Source of the DNA: an uncultured Eubacteriales bacterium
GTDB taxonomy: Bacteria > Bacillota > Clostridia > Oscillospirales > Oscillospiraceae
Assembly: GCA_900545585.1 (NCBI GenBank)
Contig: UQZR01000011.1
Span: 15,773-79,772 of the forward strand
Reading direction: 5' to 3'
Length of the DNA: 64,000 bases
This document shows, in pieces, positions 24,845 to 33,200 of the stretch. The first letter of the stretch is position 1; every line of letters starts with the position of its first letter. The translations under genes were made by a program, and so were the position numbers. Below the pieces are notes generated by a model, which was given only the letters and a program-made list of their open reading frames with translations, was not told the DNA's origin and made no database searches.

Positions 24845-25848
24845 TACTTAGTCGCCTCCTTCTTCTCTTTCTTCACAGCACCGTAGATGGTGGGACGGAC
24901 ATACTTATCCAGCAGCCACGTGGTGCAGTTCATGATCAGGATGGAATAGCAAACGCCCTCGGGATAGGAGCCGAAGCGGCGGATGAAGCAGGTCAGCAGA
25001 CCGCAGCCCACGCCGAAGATCAGCTGGCCGGGCTTGGTGACGGGGGAGGTGGCATAGTCGGTAGCCATGAAGATGGCGCCCAGCATCAGGCCGCCGCCGA
25101 ACACGTTGTAGAGCATGTAGTCCACAGCACCGATACCGGCAGGAGCCGCGATCAGGGACAGGATGGCCACGGTGCCGATGTACGCCACGGGGGTGTGCCA
25201 GGAGATGACCTTGCGGATCAGCAGGAACACGCCGCCCACCAGCAGGCACAGGGAGGAGACCTCACCCAGGGAGCCGCCGATCTTGCCCAGGAACATATCG
25301 CTGATGGAGTAGTTCTGCATCAGGGTGTTGAACGCCTCGGCAGTACCCTCCTTCATGATCTGCAGGGGGGTGGCGGCGGAGGTGACGTCAGGACGGATCT
25401 GGGGGATGGCCCAGGAGGTCATGGCGGTGGCATAGCTGGCCAGCAGGAACGCACGGCCCGCCAGCGCGGGGTTCAGGAAGTTGCAGCCGATGCCGCCGTA
25501 GAGCTGCTTGACCACAACGATGGAGAAGAACGCGCCGATGATGACAGCCCACCAGGGCAGATCAACGGGGCACACGAAGCTCAGCAGGATACCGGTGACG
25601 ACTGCGGACAGGTCGCCGATCATGCTGGACTTCTTCATGAGCTTGCGGTACGCCCACTCCCAGAACACGCAGGACACCACGGACACCGCGGTGAGCAGCA
25701 GGGCCTTCCAGCCGAAGGCATAGACGCTCCAGGCCAGGGCCGGCAGCAGCGCGATGATCACGTCCAGCATGATGGAGCGGGTATCCTCATTGGAACGGAT
25801 ATGGGGGGAGGAGGACGCGATCAGCTTCAGATTCTTGTAATCAGTCAT
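24844..25848 (-). CDS. rnfD: Rnf complex subunit D
   Basis: A multi-spanning membrane subunit with covalent FMN, suggested to take part in ion translocation. The 334-residue protein has about nine hydrophobic helices, the HIRSNEDTRSIMLDVIIALLP N-terminal segment and PDVTSAATPLQ, which holds the flavinylated Thr of the family. I start at ATG 25848; a longer open frame upstream lies inside rnfC and is Arg/Pro-rich shadow. It lies 4 nt after rnfC. Confidence 0.95.
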   Translation of the reverse strand: MTDYKNLKLIASSSPHIRSNEDTRSIMLDVIIALLPALAWSVYAFGWKALLLTAVSVVSCVFWEWAYRKLMKKSSMIGDLSAVVTGILLSFVCPVDLPWWAVIIGAFFSIVVVKQLYGGIGCNFLNPALAGRAFLLASYATAMTSWAIPQIRPDVTSAATPLQIMKEGTAEAFNTLMQNYSISDMFLGKIGGSLGEVSSLCLLVGGVFLLIRKVISWHTPVAYIGTVAILSLIAAPAGIGAVDYMLYNVFGGGLMLGAIFMATDYATSPVTKPGQLIFGVGCGLLTCFIRRFGSYPEGVCYSILIMNCTTWLLDKYVRPTIYGAVKKEKKEATK

Positions 25849-25852
25849 GGAT

Positions 25853-27226
25853 TTACGCCTCCTTCTTTTCGGCAGCGGCCTTTGCCTCGGCCTCCGCCTT
25901 GGCCTTGGCGGCCATTCTTGCGTTGTTGACCTCCTGCTTGCCCAGCCGGAACGCATGGGTCAGGGGCAGGCGGGCGGGACAGGTGTAGGTGCAGGCGCCG
26001 CACTCGATGCAGTCCATACCGTGCAGCACGTTCTGCCAGGTGTCCACGTCGCCCTTCATCAGGTACTTGTACATGAACACGGGCTCCAGACGGATGGGGC
26101 ACACACCCACGCACTTGCCGCAGCGGATGCACTGGGGATCCTCGACGTACTGCTCCTCCTTGTCGGCGAAGGCCAGCATGGCGCCGGTGCCCTTGCCCAC
26201 GGTGACGTCCACGTCGTACTGGGCAAGACCCATCATCGGGCCGCCCATGATGAGCTTGTAGGTCTCATCCTTCAGACCGCCGCAGGCGTCGAACAGCTTG
26301 GTGATGGGGGTGCCGATGGGACACTCGATGTTCTTGGGGTCGATAACGCCGGAGCCGGACACGGTGACGATCTTGTTCACCACGGGCATGCCGGTGTACA
26401 CCGCGCGATAAATGGCGCAGGTGGTGTTCAGGTTGAAGATGCAGCAGCCTGCATCGGCGGGCAGCTTACCGCTGGGGACCTGACGGCCGGACACGGCCTG
26501 GACCAGCTGCTTCTCAGCGCCCTGGGGATAGCGGGTGTGCAGGACCTCCACCACCACGGGAGCGTTCAGCTCGGCGATGGTCTTGTTCAGCACATCGGCC
26601 GCGTTCTGCTTGTTGGCCTCGATGCCGATGTACACCTTGTCCACGCCGAAGCACTTGGCCAGCAGGGTCGCGCCCTTGATGACCTGCTCCGGACGCTCCA
26701 GACAGGTGCGGTGGTCGCCGGTGATGTACGGCTCGCACTCTGCGGCGTTGATGATCACGTAGTCCACCTTGCCCAGACCGGAGCTGATCTTGACGTGGGT
26801 GGGGAAGGTCGCGCCGCCCTGGCCCACGATGCCGGCGTTCTTGACGATCTCCACCAGCTGCTCGGGGGTCAGACTGTCGGGGTCTGCCACAGGTTTGACT
26901 TCCTCGGACACTTCGTTCTGGAAGTCGTTCTCGATGACCACGGACATCATCTTGCCGCCCATGTTGAAGGGGCGGGGCTCCACGGCTTTCACCGTGCCGG
27001 AGATGCTGGCGTGGATGGGTGCGGAAACAAATCCGCCGGGTTCGCCGATCCTCTGTCCAATTTTTACCTTGTCGCCCACCGCAACGATAGGCTTGCAAGG
27101 CGCACCGATGTGCATAGACATGGGAATGACCACCTCAGCCGGCGCTGCCAGCTGTTCGATGGCCTTTTCATTGGTCGCGGCCTTCATGTCGTTAGGATGA
27201 ACGCCGCCAAAGAAAGCTTGTGCCAT
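25853..27226 (-). CDS. rnfC: Rnf complex subunit C, NADH/FMN-binding
   Basis: The soluble membrane-associated subunit that binds FMN and NAD(H) and carries two 4Fe-4S clusters. The 457-residue protein has the N-terminal barrel-like domain (GGVHPNDMKAATNEKAIE), a Rossmann-like domain with GQGGATFPTHVK, and INAAECEPYITGDHR. Cluster motifs CIRCGKCVGVCP and CIECGACTYTC follow near 370-420. An Ala/Lys/Glu-rich tail ends the protein, echoing RnfB. I start at ATG 27226 with GAGGTG 7 nt upstream; a GTG three codons earlier is possible. First gene of the operon. Confidence 0.96.
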   Translation of the reverse strand: MAQAFFGGVHPNDMKAATNEKAIEQLAAPAEVVIPMSMHIGAPCKPIVAVGDKVKIGQRIGEPGGFVSAPIHASISGTVKAVEPRPFNMGGKMMSVVIENDFQNEVSEEVKPVADPDSLTPEQLVEIVKNAGIVGQGGATFPTHVKISSGLGKVDYVIINAAECEPYITGDHRTCLERPEQVIKGATLLAKCFGVDKVYIGIEANKQNAADVLNKTIAELNAPVVVEVLHTRYPQGAEKQLVQAVSGRQVPSGKLPADAGCCIFNLNTTCAIYRAVYTGMPVVNKIVTVSGSGVIDPKNIECPIGTPITKLFDACGGLKDETYKLIMGGPMMGLAQYDVDVTVGKGTGAMLAFADKEEQYVEDPQCIRCGKCVGVCPIRLEPVFMYKYLMKGDVDTWQNVLHGMDCIECGACTYTCPARLPLTHAFRLGKQEVNNARMAAKAKAEAEAKAAAEKKEA

Positions 27227-27280
27227 TGTCTTCACCTCATCTTACTACCGGGTGGCCCTTTGCCACCGCATACTATTCAG

Positions 27281-27309
27281 ATATTACAACAAAACTTTTC
27301 TCTTGTCCA
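27281..27309 (-). promoter_or_regulatory. Promoter of rnfCDGEAB
   Basis: On the minus strand there is TGGACA (plus 27304-27309), a 17-nt spacer and TAATAT (27281-27286), 55 nt upstream of rnfC. A GGTGGC/GCCACC hairpin (27251-27267) lies in the presumed leader. Confidence 0.55.
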
Positions 27310-27439
27310 GCCCTACGGCGCAATTCCTGTGGTTTTTTGCCGTTTTTATCGCGGGCTTGACGGCGTTTCTCGTGAAATATCCCCACATTTCCCGGCGAAC
27401 GCCAAAAAATCCGCCGCTCCGGCCGCCCTGCGGCGGCCC

Positions 27440-27468
27440 TTGTGTTTCCGCCGCCGCTGTGTTAGAAT
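27440..27468 (+). promoter_or_regulatory. Promoter of the DUF975-like gene
   Basis: TTGTGT (27440-27445), a 17-nt spacer and TAGAAT (27463-27468), 57 nt upstream of the ATG at 27525. Confidence 0.5.
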
Positions 27469-27524
27469 ATTAGCGCATCGCGGGAGAAATACATTCGGTC
27501 CCCGCGCAGAAAGGATGGGACATC

Positions 27525-28295
27525 ATGCTTCTTGACCGTGTATCCCTGAAAAACGAGGCGAAGGGCATCCTCCGCGGCGCCCGCGTCTCCCCGTACCTGT
27601 TCACGCTGCTGTTCATGGGCATCTCGCTGGTGCTCACCGCCGTATCAGACTTTGTGTCCTTTGATGAGGACATGGTCCACAATATTTATTATAGTACCGG
27701 TGTGGATCTGTCGTTTCTGGTACTGCATCGGGCGTTCCCTGCGGCGCTGGTGACGTTCGTGTCCATTCTGGTGTCGCTGCTGGGCGTGCTGCTGAATGCG
27801 GGCTACTACCGGTACCATCTGGCGGTACGCCGCGGCGAGGAGGTGCCGTATCTGGGGCTGTTCGACGGCTTCTCCTTCGCCGGGAAGCTGATCCTGCTGG
27901 CGCTGGTGCAGTACATCTTCATCTTCCTGTGGACGCTGCTGTTCATCATCCCGGGCTTCATCGCGGCCTACCGCTACCGCTTCGCTGTGTATAACCTGTG
28001 CGAAAACCCCGACATGGGCGTGATGGAGGCTATCAACATGAGCAAGGCCCAGACTGCCGGCTTCAAGTGGCAGCTGTTCGTGCTGGACCTGAGCTTCATC
28101 GGCTGGCGCATACTCAGCGGCCTGACGCTGAACATCCTGGCCATCTGGCTGAACCCCTACATCGTCCAGACCGATGTCGGCTTCTTCCAGCAGATCAAGG
28201 CGGCCAAGGGCATCGGCTGGTCGCCGGACCGCGGCGGCAGCGGCGAATTCCGACCCTACGACGGCCCTGACCATACGGACAATACGGGGTGGTAA
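27525..28295 (+). CDS. DUF975-family integral membrane protein
   Basis: No function is established. The 256-residue protein starts MLLDRVSLKNEAKGILRGAR, followed by four or five hydrophobic helices (SPYLFTLLFMGISLVLTAV, LVTFVSILVSLLGVLL, LILLALVQYIFIFLWTLLFIIPGF). The conserved segment IPGFIAAYRYRFAVYNLCENP with ALxxSK-like MSKAQTAGFKW is characteristic of DUF975. AGAAAGGA lies upstream of ATG 27525. It is a monocistronic unit with its own promoter and terminator, between the divergent rnf operon and the AtoE gene. Confidence 0.8.
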   Translation: MLLDRVSLKNEAKGILRGARVSPYLFTLLFMGISLVLTAVSDFVSFDEDMVHNIYYSTGVDLSFLVLHRAFPAALVTFVSILVSLLGVLLNAGYYRYHLAVRRGEEVPYLGLFDGFSFAGKLILLALVQYIFIFLWTLLFIIPGFIAAYRYRFAVYNLCENPDMGVMEAINMSKAQTAGFKWQLFVLDLSFIGWRILSGLTLNILAIWLNPYIVQTDVGFFQQIKAAKGIGWSPDRGGSGEFRPYDGPDHTDNTGW

Positions 28296-28306
28296 TGTCT
28301 TTTGAC

Positions 28307-28347
28307 GAAAAACACCGGAACAACAAATGGGTTGCTCCGGTGTTTCT
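28307..28347 (+). terminator. Intrinsic terminator after the DUF975-like gene
   Basis: An AAACACCGGAACAAC arm pairs with GTTGCTCCGGTGTTT (one G-U pair) around a short loop and is followed by CTTTTT, 12 nt after the stop. Confidence 0.85.
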
Positions 28348-28436
28348 TTTTGTGCAGATGTAACAGAAAATGCCATAACCTGGACTTCTCACACGGGTAA
28401 TCTTTATTAAAAATTTAACAAACGACACATTTGCAC

Positions 28437-28465
28437 TTGATGTTAAAACCTTAACGTAGTAGACT
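28437..28465 (+). promoter_or_regulatory. Promoter of the AtoE-like gene
   Basis: TTGATG (28437-28442), a 17-nt spacer and TAGACT (28460-28465), in an A+T-rich stretch 82 nt upstream of the GTG start. Confidence 0.5.
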
Positions 28466-28546
28466 GGTCTTGCCGGTCACGGACCAAAAGGGAAGATGCT
28501 GTGCCGGTATCCTGCCAATTTGTGTGTAGTGAAGGAGAGTGACGTT

Positions 28547-29893
28547 GTGTTCAAAAAATTCACCAATGGATGTGTGCGCGTCGTAAACCGGTGGCTGCCG
28601 GATGCGTTTCTGTTCGCCATCATCCTGACCCTGATCGTATTCGTGGCCGCCATGTGCGCCACCGGCATGGGCCCCGTCGAGGTCATCGCCAAGTGGGGCG
28701 ATGCCAAGGGCGGCTTCTGGAATCTGCTGGCTTTCTCCATGCAGATGGCGCTGGTGCTGGTGTTCGGCTCCGCTATGGCCTCCGCCCGCCCCTGCAAGAA
28801 GGCGCTGCGCGCCGTGGCCGCTCTCTGCCATAATGACAAGCAGGCCATTCTGGTGACCACGTTCGTGTCCACCATCTGCTGCTGGCTGAACTGGGGCTTC
28901 GGTCTGGTCATCGGCGCTCTGCTGGCCAAAGAGGTGGTGCGCCGTGTGCCCACCGTGGATTACCCCCTGCTGATCGCCTCCGCCTATTCCGGCTTCGTCA
29001 TCTGGCACGCCGGCCTGTCCGGCTCTATCCCGCTGGATCTGGTGGCCGGCAAGGACTTCGGCGGCGTGATGTACCAGGCTCCCATCACCGAGACGGTATT
29101 CCACCCCGTGAACCTCATCATGTGCGGCGTCATCCTGGTGCTGATGCCCTTCATCAACTACGCCATGCATCCCGACAAGGATCATACCATCACCGTGAAC
29201 CCCGCCCTGCTGGTGGACGAGGAGGAGCGCGTGTACGCTATGGATACCCCTGCTGAAAAGCTGGAGCACTCCAAGATCCTGTGGGCCATCACCGTGGTGT
29301 TCGGCTTCGTGTACATCGTCTATTACTTCGTGCAGAACGGCTTTACCCTGGGTCTGAACATCGTGAACATGATCTTCCTGTTCCTGGGTCTGCTGCTCCA
29401 CGGCGACCTGCGCCGCTATGTGGACGCCATCGGCGATGCTGCCGCCGGCGCCGCCGGTATTCTGCTGCAATTCCCGTTCTATGCAGGCATCATGGGCATG
29501 ATGGTGGCCGCCAACGATCAGGGCGTGTCGCTGGCCGGCGTCATCTCCCAGTTCTTCGTGGACATCTCCAACAATGTGACGTTTCCCATGCTGTCCTTCC
29601 TGGCCGCCGGTATCGTCAACTTCTTCGTCCCCTCCGGCGGCGGCCAGTGGGCCGTCCAGGGCCCCATCATGATGCCTGCCGGTGCGGAGATGAACATCGC
29701 GGCCGGCCGCACCGCCATGGCCATCGCCTGGGGCGACCAGTGGACCAATATGATCCAGCCGTTCTGGGCACTGCCTGCGCTGGGCATCGCCAAGCTGTCC
29801 GCCCGCGACATCATGGGCTATCTGGTGGTGATCCTGCTGTTCACCGGCGCGGTGGCCTGCCTTGGCTTCCTGGGCTGGGCATTGTTCTTCTAA
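28547..29893 (+). CDS. atoE: AtoE-type short-chain fatty acid transporter
   Basis: This family (TIGR00366/AtoE) carries short-chain fatty acids such as acetoacetate or butyrate across the cytoplasmic membrane. The 448-residue protein has about 11-12 hydrophobic helices and starts MFKKFTNGCVRVVNRWLPDA. It contains family-like segments such as WGDAKGGFWNLLAFSMQMAL, HAGLSGSIPLDLV and FFVPSGGGQWAVQGPIMMPA. I start at GTG 28547, preceded by GAAGGAGAG; codons upstream are open but lack a ribosome binding site. Direction of transport and substrate are inferred. In a fermenting anaerobe, uptake or export of butyrate-type acids is plausible. Confidence 0.86.
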   Translation: MFKKFTNGCVRVVNRWLPDAFLFAIILTLIVFVAAMCATGMGPVEVIAKWGDAKGGFWNLLAFSMQMALVLVFGSAMASARPCKKALRAVAALCHNDKQAILVTTFVSTICCWLNWGFGLVIGALLAKEVVRRVPTVDYPLLIASAYSGFVIWHAGLSGSIPLDLVAGKDFGGVMYQAPITETVFHPVNLIMCGVILVLMPFINYAMHPDKDHTITVNPALLVDEEERVYAMDTPAEKLEHSKILWAITVVFGFVYIVYYFVQNGFTLGLNIVNMIFLFLGLLLHGDLRRYVDAIGDAAAGAAGILLQFPFYAGIMGMMVAANDQGVSLAGVISQFFVDISNNVTFPMLSFLAAGIVNFFVPSGGGQWAVQGPIMMPAGAEMNIAAGRTAMAIAWGDQWTNMIQPFWALPALGIAKLSARDIMGYLVVILLFTGAVACLGFLGWALFF

Positions 29894-29927
29894 GTGTGAC
29901 ACCCCCTCACATATCCCCTATACCCGC

Positions 29928-29965
29928 ACACAGGGACGGCGCGTCGGCGCCGTCCCTGTGTTTTT
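29928..29965 (+). terminator. Intrinsic terminator after atoE
   Basis: ACACAGGGACGGC pairs perfectly with GCCGTCCCTGTGT around a short GC loop and is followed by TTTT, 35 nt after the stop. Confidence 0.9.
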
Positions 29966-30058
29966 GCGTATATTGCCATCGGCCGAAAGGGCGGGCACGC
30001 CTGTCGCCGTGCCTTTCCGGCGATTGTTGTCCTTGTCCGCCGATGGTGTATGGATGTA

Positions 30059-30973
30059 TCACACCGCTGCGGGCTCCTCTGTGTCCGCTTTCGCCGCCTC
30101 CGGCGCGGCGCTGCCGTCAAAGGGCGTCTCCAGCAGCTCCGGCCTCCGGATGTGCTTCCGGAAATCGTTGTAGAAGGAGGCGTACTCATAGCCGGTGGCG
30201 ATGCGCTCATCCATGACGATGCCCAGCGGCATCATCTTCTTGCTGAGGTCTCCGCTCATATAGTTGGGCACCGGCTTTCCCATGCAGACGAACACGCTGG
30301 TGGTGCCGAATTCATAGCAGTGGTGGTAGATGTGGCTGGTCTTGATAGACGCCAGATTGGTGATGAACAGGCTGGTGTGGAACGGGCTCAGGTCGATGAT
30401 CTTGCGGGGCAGCAGCCCGTGCCTGTCCAGATGGTACGCCAGCCACACCACGAATTTGGGCAGCCCGGGCACGGAGAACATCATCCGTGCGAACTTGTCG
30501 GTGCTGTTTTTCTGCTCCGTGTGTCGGTTGGCCTCGATGGCATCGGTGATCTTCTGCTGGATGGTGAACACGGTGTCGCCGGGCTCGAGATAGATCTTCA
30601 GCGTCGTCTCGTCCGGCGAGCCGTCCGCCAGCTTCTTCAGAATGACGAAGGATACGCTGAAGTGGTTGCGCCGGTAGATGTGGCTGTTCACCACGAAGTA
30701 GTTCAGCTTGGGGTTGGTCTGTATCGCCTTGTAGTACGCGGCGATGATGACGGCCATGTGGTTGATGCGCACGCCGCTGCGGCGCTTTTCACGGATGTAG
30801 GATTTAATGGCCTCCTCGTCGATGTACTCGGTAATGGAGTTCCAGGCATCGTATCGCTTGGGCATGATGTAGGGCACCGCCGCCACGATGGGCGGCAGGT
30901 CTTTGACTCTCGTTCCGTCAGGGCGCATGGGCAGGTCCTCGATTCTGTCTGAATTAGAATCATTGTAGACCAT
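30059..30973 (-). CDS. 2-oxo acid dehydrogenase E2-like / CAT-fold acyltransferase homologue without canonical His
   Basis: The 304-residue protein resembles the catalytic domain of dihydrolipoamide acyltransferases or chloramphenicol acetyltransferase: RPDGTRVKDLPPIVAAVPYI, KLNYFVVNSHIYRR and LSPFHTSLFITNLASIKTSH. The C-terminal active-site region reads MPLGIVMDERIATGYEYASF. E2 enzymes have DHRxxDG at this place, so the catalytic His and Asp appear replaced (DERIATG). No lipoyl or E1-binding domain is present. Function is unknown; it could be a divergent acyltransferase or a non-catalytic relative. An alternative start at ATG 30928 (RPDG) has a GAGGA-type site. It is a single gene with no obvious partner. 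Confidence 0.72.
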   Translation of the reverse strand: MVYNDSNSDRIEDLPMRPDGTRVKDLPPIVAAVPYIMPKRYDAWNSITEYIDEEAIKSYIREKRRSGVRINHMAVIIAAYYKAIQTNPKLNYFVVNSHIYRRNHFSVSFVILKKLADGSPDETTLKIYLEPGDTVFTIQQKITDAIEANRHTEQKNSTDKFARMMFSVPGLPKFVVWLAYHLDRHGLLPRKIIDLSPFHTSLFITNLASIKTSHIYHHCYEFGTTSVFVCMGKPVPNYMSGDLSKKMMPLGIVMDERIATGYEYASFYNDFRKHIRRPELLETPFDGSAAPEAAKADTEEPAAV

Positions 30974-31018
30974 ATCGCCGCCGATTGCAACCCAATTGCG
31001 CGGCGGGATATTTTGCCC

Positions 31019-31047
31019 TTTACCTTTTCCGTTACATTTGGTATAAT
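31019..31047 (+). promoter_or_regulatory. Promoter of the recJ-relA operon
   Basis: TTTACC (31019-31024), a 17-nt spacer and a perfect TATAAT (31042-31047), 62 nt upstream of recJ. Confidence 0.7.
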
Positions 31048-31109
31048 AAAGTATTATAAGTTAAATTGGCGGCATAGCCCCTGCCGCCGGAAGAAGGAGG
31101 TGATCCGCC

Positions 31110-33200
31110 GTGAAATTTCAGAAGTGGCATATTGCCGATGCCCATCCCCAGGCGGCGGAGCGCCTGAAAGCGGCGGGCTATCCCTGTCTGGTGTCAGAGG
31201 TGCTGGCCTCCCGCGGCATTGAGACGGCGGAGCAGGCCGCTGCGTTTCTGGAGCATGAGCAGCGTCTGACGTACAGCCCGTTCCTGATGGCCGACATGGA
31301 TAAGGCCGTGGCGCGGCTGCAGCAGGCGCTGGCCGCGGGGGAGCGAGTGGCCGTGTTCGGCGACTACGACGTGGACGGCATCACCGCCACCTGCATCCTG
31401 GTGGACTATCTCCAGAGCCGCGGCGCCGACGTGCTGCACTATATCCCCCGCCGCATCGAGGATGGCTACGGACTGAGCCGTGATGCCATCGAGAACCTGT
31501 ACCGCCAGGGCGCCCGCCTGCTGATCACCGTGGACTGCGGCATCACCGGCGTGGGGGAGGTGGACTTCGCCAACTCTCTGGGCATGGATGTGATCATCAC
31601 CGACCACCACGAGTGCAAGGAGACGCTGCCCCATGCCGCCGCTGTGGTGGACCCCCACCGGCCCGACTGCGGCTATCCCTTCAAGCATCTGGCCGGCTGC
31701 GGCGTGGCGCTGAAGCTGGTGCTGGCTCTGGGCGGGCCGGACAGGGAGGAGGCCCTGTTTTCCCGCTACTGCACGCTGGCCGCCATCGGCACCGTGGCCG
31801 ACGTGATGCAGATGTCCGGCGAGAACCGTACCATCGTGTCCCGGGGCCTTGCCGCCATCGACCACTCTTATTTTATCGGGCTCCACGCCCTTTTGAAGGA
31901 GGCCGGCCTGGCCGGCCGGGAGATCACCTCCGTGCAGATCGGCTTCGTGCTGGCGCCCCGCATCAACGCGGCGGGCCGCATGGGCGCCGCCGACAAGGCG
32001 GCGGAGCTGCTGCTGTGTACCGATCCGGCGGAGGCGGAGCGCATGGCCCGTGAGCTGTGCGCTCTGAACCGCGAGCGCCAGAACGTGGAGCAGACCATCT
32101 ACTCCCAGGCGGAGGAGATGATCGCCCACCTGCCCGACCGCGACCGCAGCGCGCTGGTGCTGGAGAGCAGCCGCTGGCATCAGGGCGTGGTGGGCATCGT
32201 GGCCAGCCGCCTTTCCGAGAAGTATTCCCGCCCCAGCTTTATGATCCACCTGAACGGCGCCACCGGCAAGGGCTCCTGCCGCAGCTGGGGCGGCTTCAAC
32301 CTGTTTGCTGCGCTGGAGAGCTGCAAGGACCTGCTGCTGGGCTTCGGCGGCCACGAGCTGGCCGCGGGCTTCACCATCCAGGAGGAGAATATCCCCGCCT
32401 TCCGCCAGCGTATGAACGACTATGCCCGCAGCTTCCGCGGCGGGCAGGCTCCCGTGTCCGAGCTGGACGTGGATGTGGCCATCACCCACCCCTCCGCGGT
32501 GACGCTGGAGGAGCTGGAGGCTCTGTCCGCGCTGGAGCCCTACGGCAGCGGCAATGCCCGCCCCGTATTCTGCCTGCTGGGCGCCACGCTGCTGCGCACC
32601 CAGAACGTGGGCCAGAACCGCCACCTGAAGCTGCGCCTCGGCAAGGGCAGCGCCCAGTTTGACGGCATCTTTTTCTCCACCGTGGCCGAGGACTGCGGCT
32701 GCCGCGCCGGCGACCGCGTGGATGCCGCCTTCTATTTGCAGATCAACGAGTTCCGCGGCAGCCGGACGGTGCAGCTCCAGATGGTGGACCTGCGGCCGTC
32801 CCTGTACCCCAGCGGACGGGAGCAGGAGGGTCTTGCCCTTGCGGACCGCTGCACGGCCCATCAGTCCCTGACGATACGGGACGCCCGCCGCCTGCTGCCT
32901 ACGCGGGATCAGTTCGCCGCCGCATGGCGTTTTCTGGAGCACACGGTACCGGAGCCCGGCCTCACCACCGGCTATCTCCCGCTGCTGCGGGCGGTGGCGG
33001 CGGAGCTGGGCAAAACCGAGCCGTTCCCCCGGGCGTCCCTGTGCCTGGAGGTATTTGCCGAGCGGGGACTTTTGACCATGGAGCATCAGGACGATGACGT
33101 GACCATCCGCCTGCACCGCGGGAAGAAAGTGGTGCTGTCGGAGTCACCTCATCTGCTGTGGCTCCGCCAGATGACGGAGAAGGGAGGCACTGTACAATGA
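31110..33200 (+). CDS. recJ: Single-stranded-DNA-specific exonuclease RecJ
   Basis: A 5'-3' ssDNA exonuclease of recombination and repair. The 696-residue protein has the DHH phosphoesterase motifs: VFGDYDVDGITATC (motif I), VDCGITG (motif II), ITDHHECKETLP (motif III) and AGCGVALKL. DHHA1 follows (GFGGHELAAGF), then an OB-fold-like region and a C-terminal extension of the long Firmicute RecJ type. The start is GTG 31110 with AAGGAGGTGATC upstream. Its stop overlaps the relA ATG (ATGA). Confidence 0.95.
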   Translation: MKFQKWHIADAHPQAAERLKAAGYPCLVSEVLASRGIETAEQAAAFLEHEQRLTYSPFLMADMDKAVARLQQALAAGERVAVFGDYDVDGITATCILVDYLQSRGADVLHYIPRRIEDGYGLSRDAIENLYRQGARLLITVDCGITGVGEVDFANSLGMDVIITDHHECKETLPHAAAVVDPHRPDCGYPFKHLAGCGVALKLVLALGGPDREEALFSRYCTLAAIGTVADVMQMSGENRTIVSRGLAAIDHSYFIGLHALLKEAGLAGREITSVQIGFVLAPRINAAGRMGAADKAAELLLCTDPAEAERMARELCALNRERQNVEQTIYSQAEEMIAHLPDRDRSALVLESSRWHQGVVGIVASRLSEKYSRPSFMIHLNGATGKGSCRSWGGFNLFAALESCKDLLLGFGGHELAAGFTIQEENIPAFRQRMNDYARSFRGGQAPVSELDVDVAITHPSAVTLEELEALSALEPYGSGNARPVFCLLGATLLRTQNVGQNRHLKLRLGKGSAQFDGIFFSTVAEDCGCRAGDRVDAAFYLQINEFRGSRTVQLQMVDLRPSLYPSGREQEGLALADRCTAHQSLTIRDARRLLPTRDQFAAAWRFLEHTVPEPGLTTGYLPLLRAVAAELGKTEPFPRASLCLEVFAERGLLTMEHQDDDVTIRLHRGKKVVLSESPHLLWLRQMTEKGGTVQ

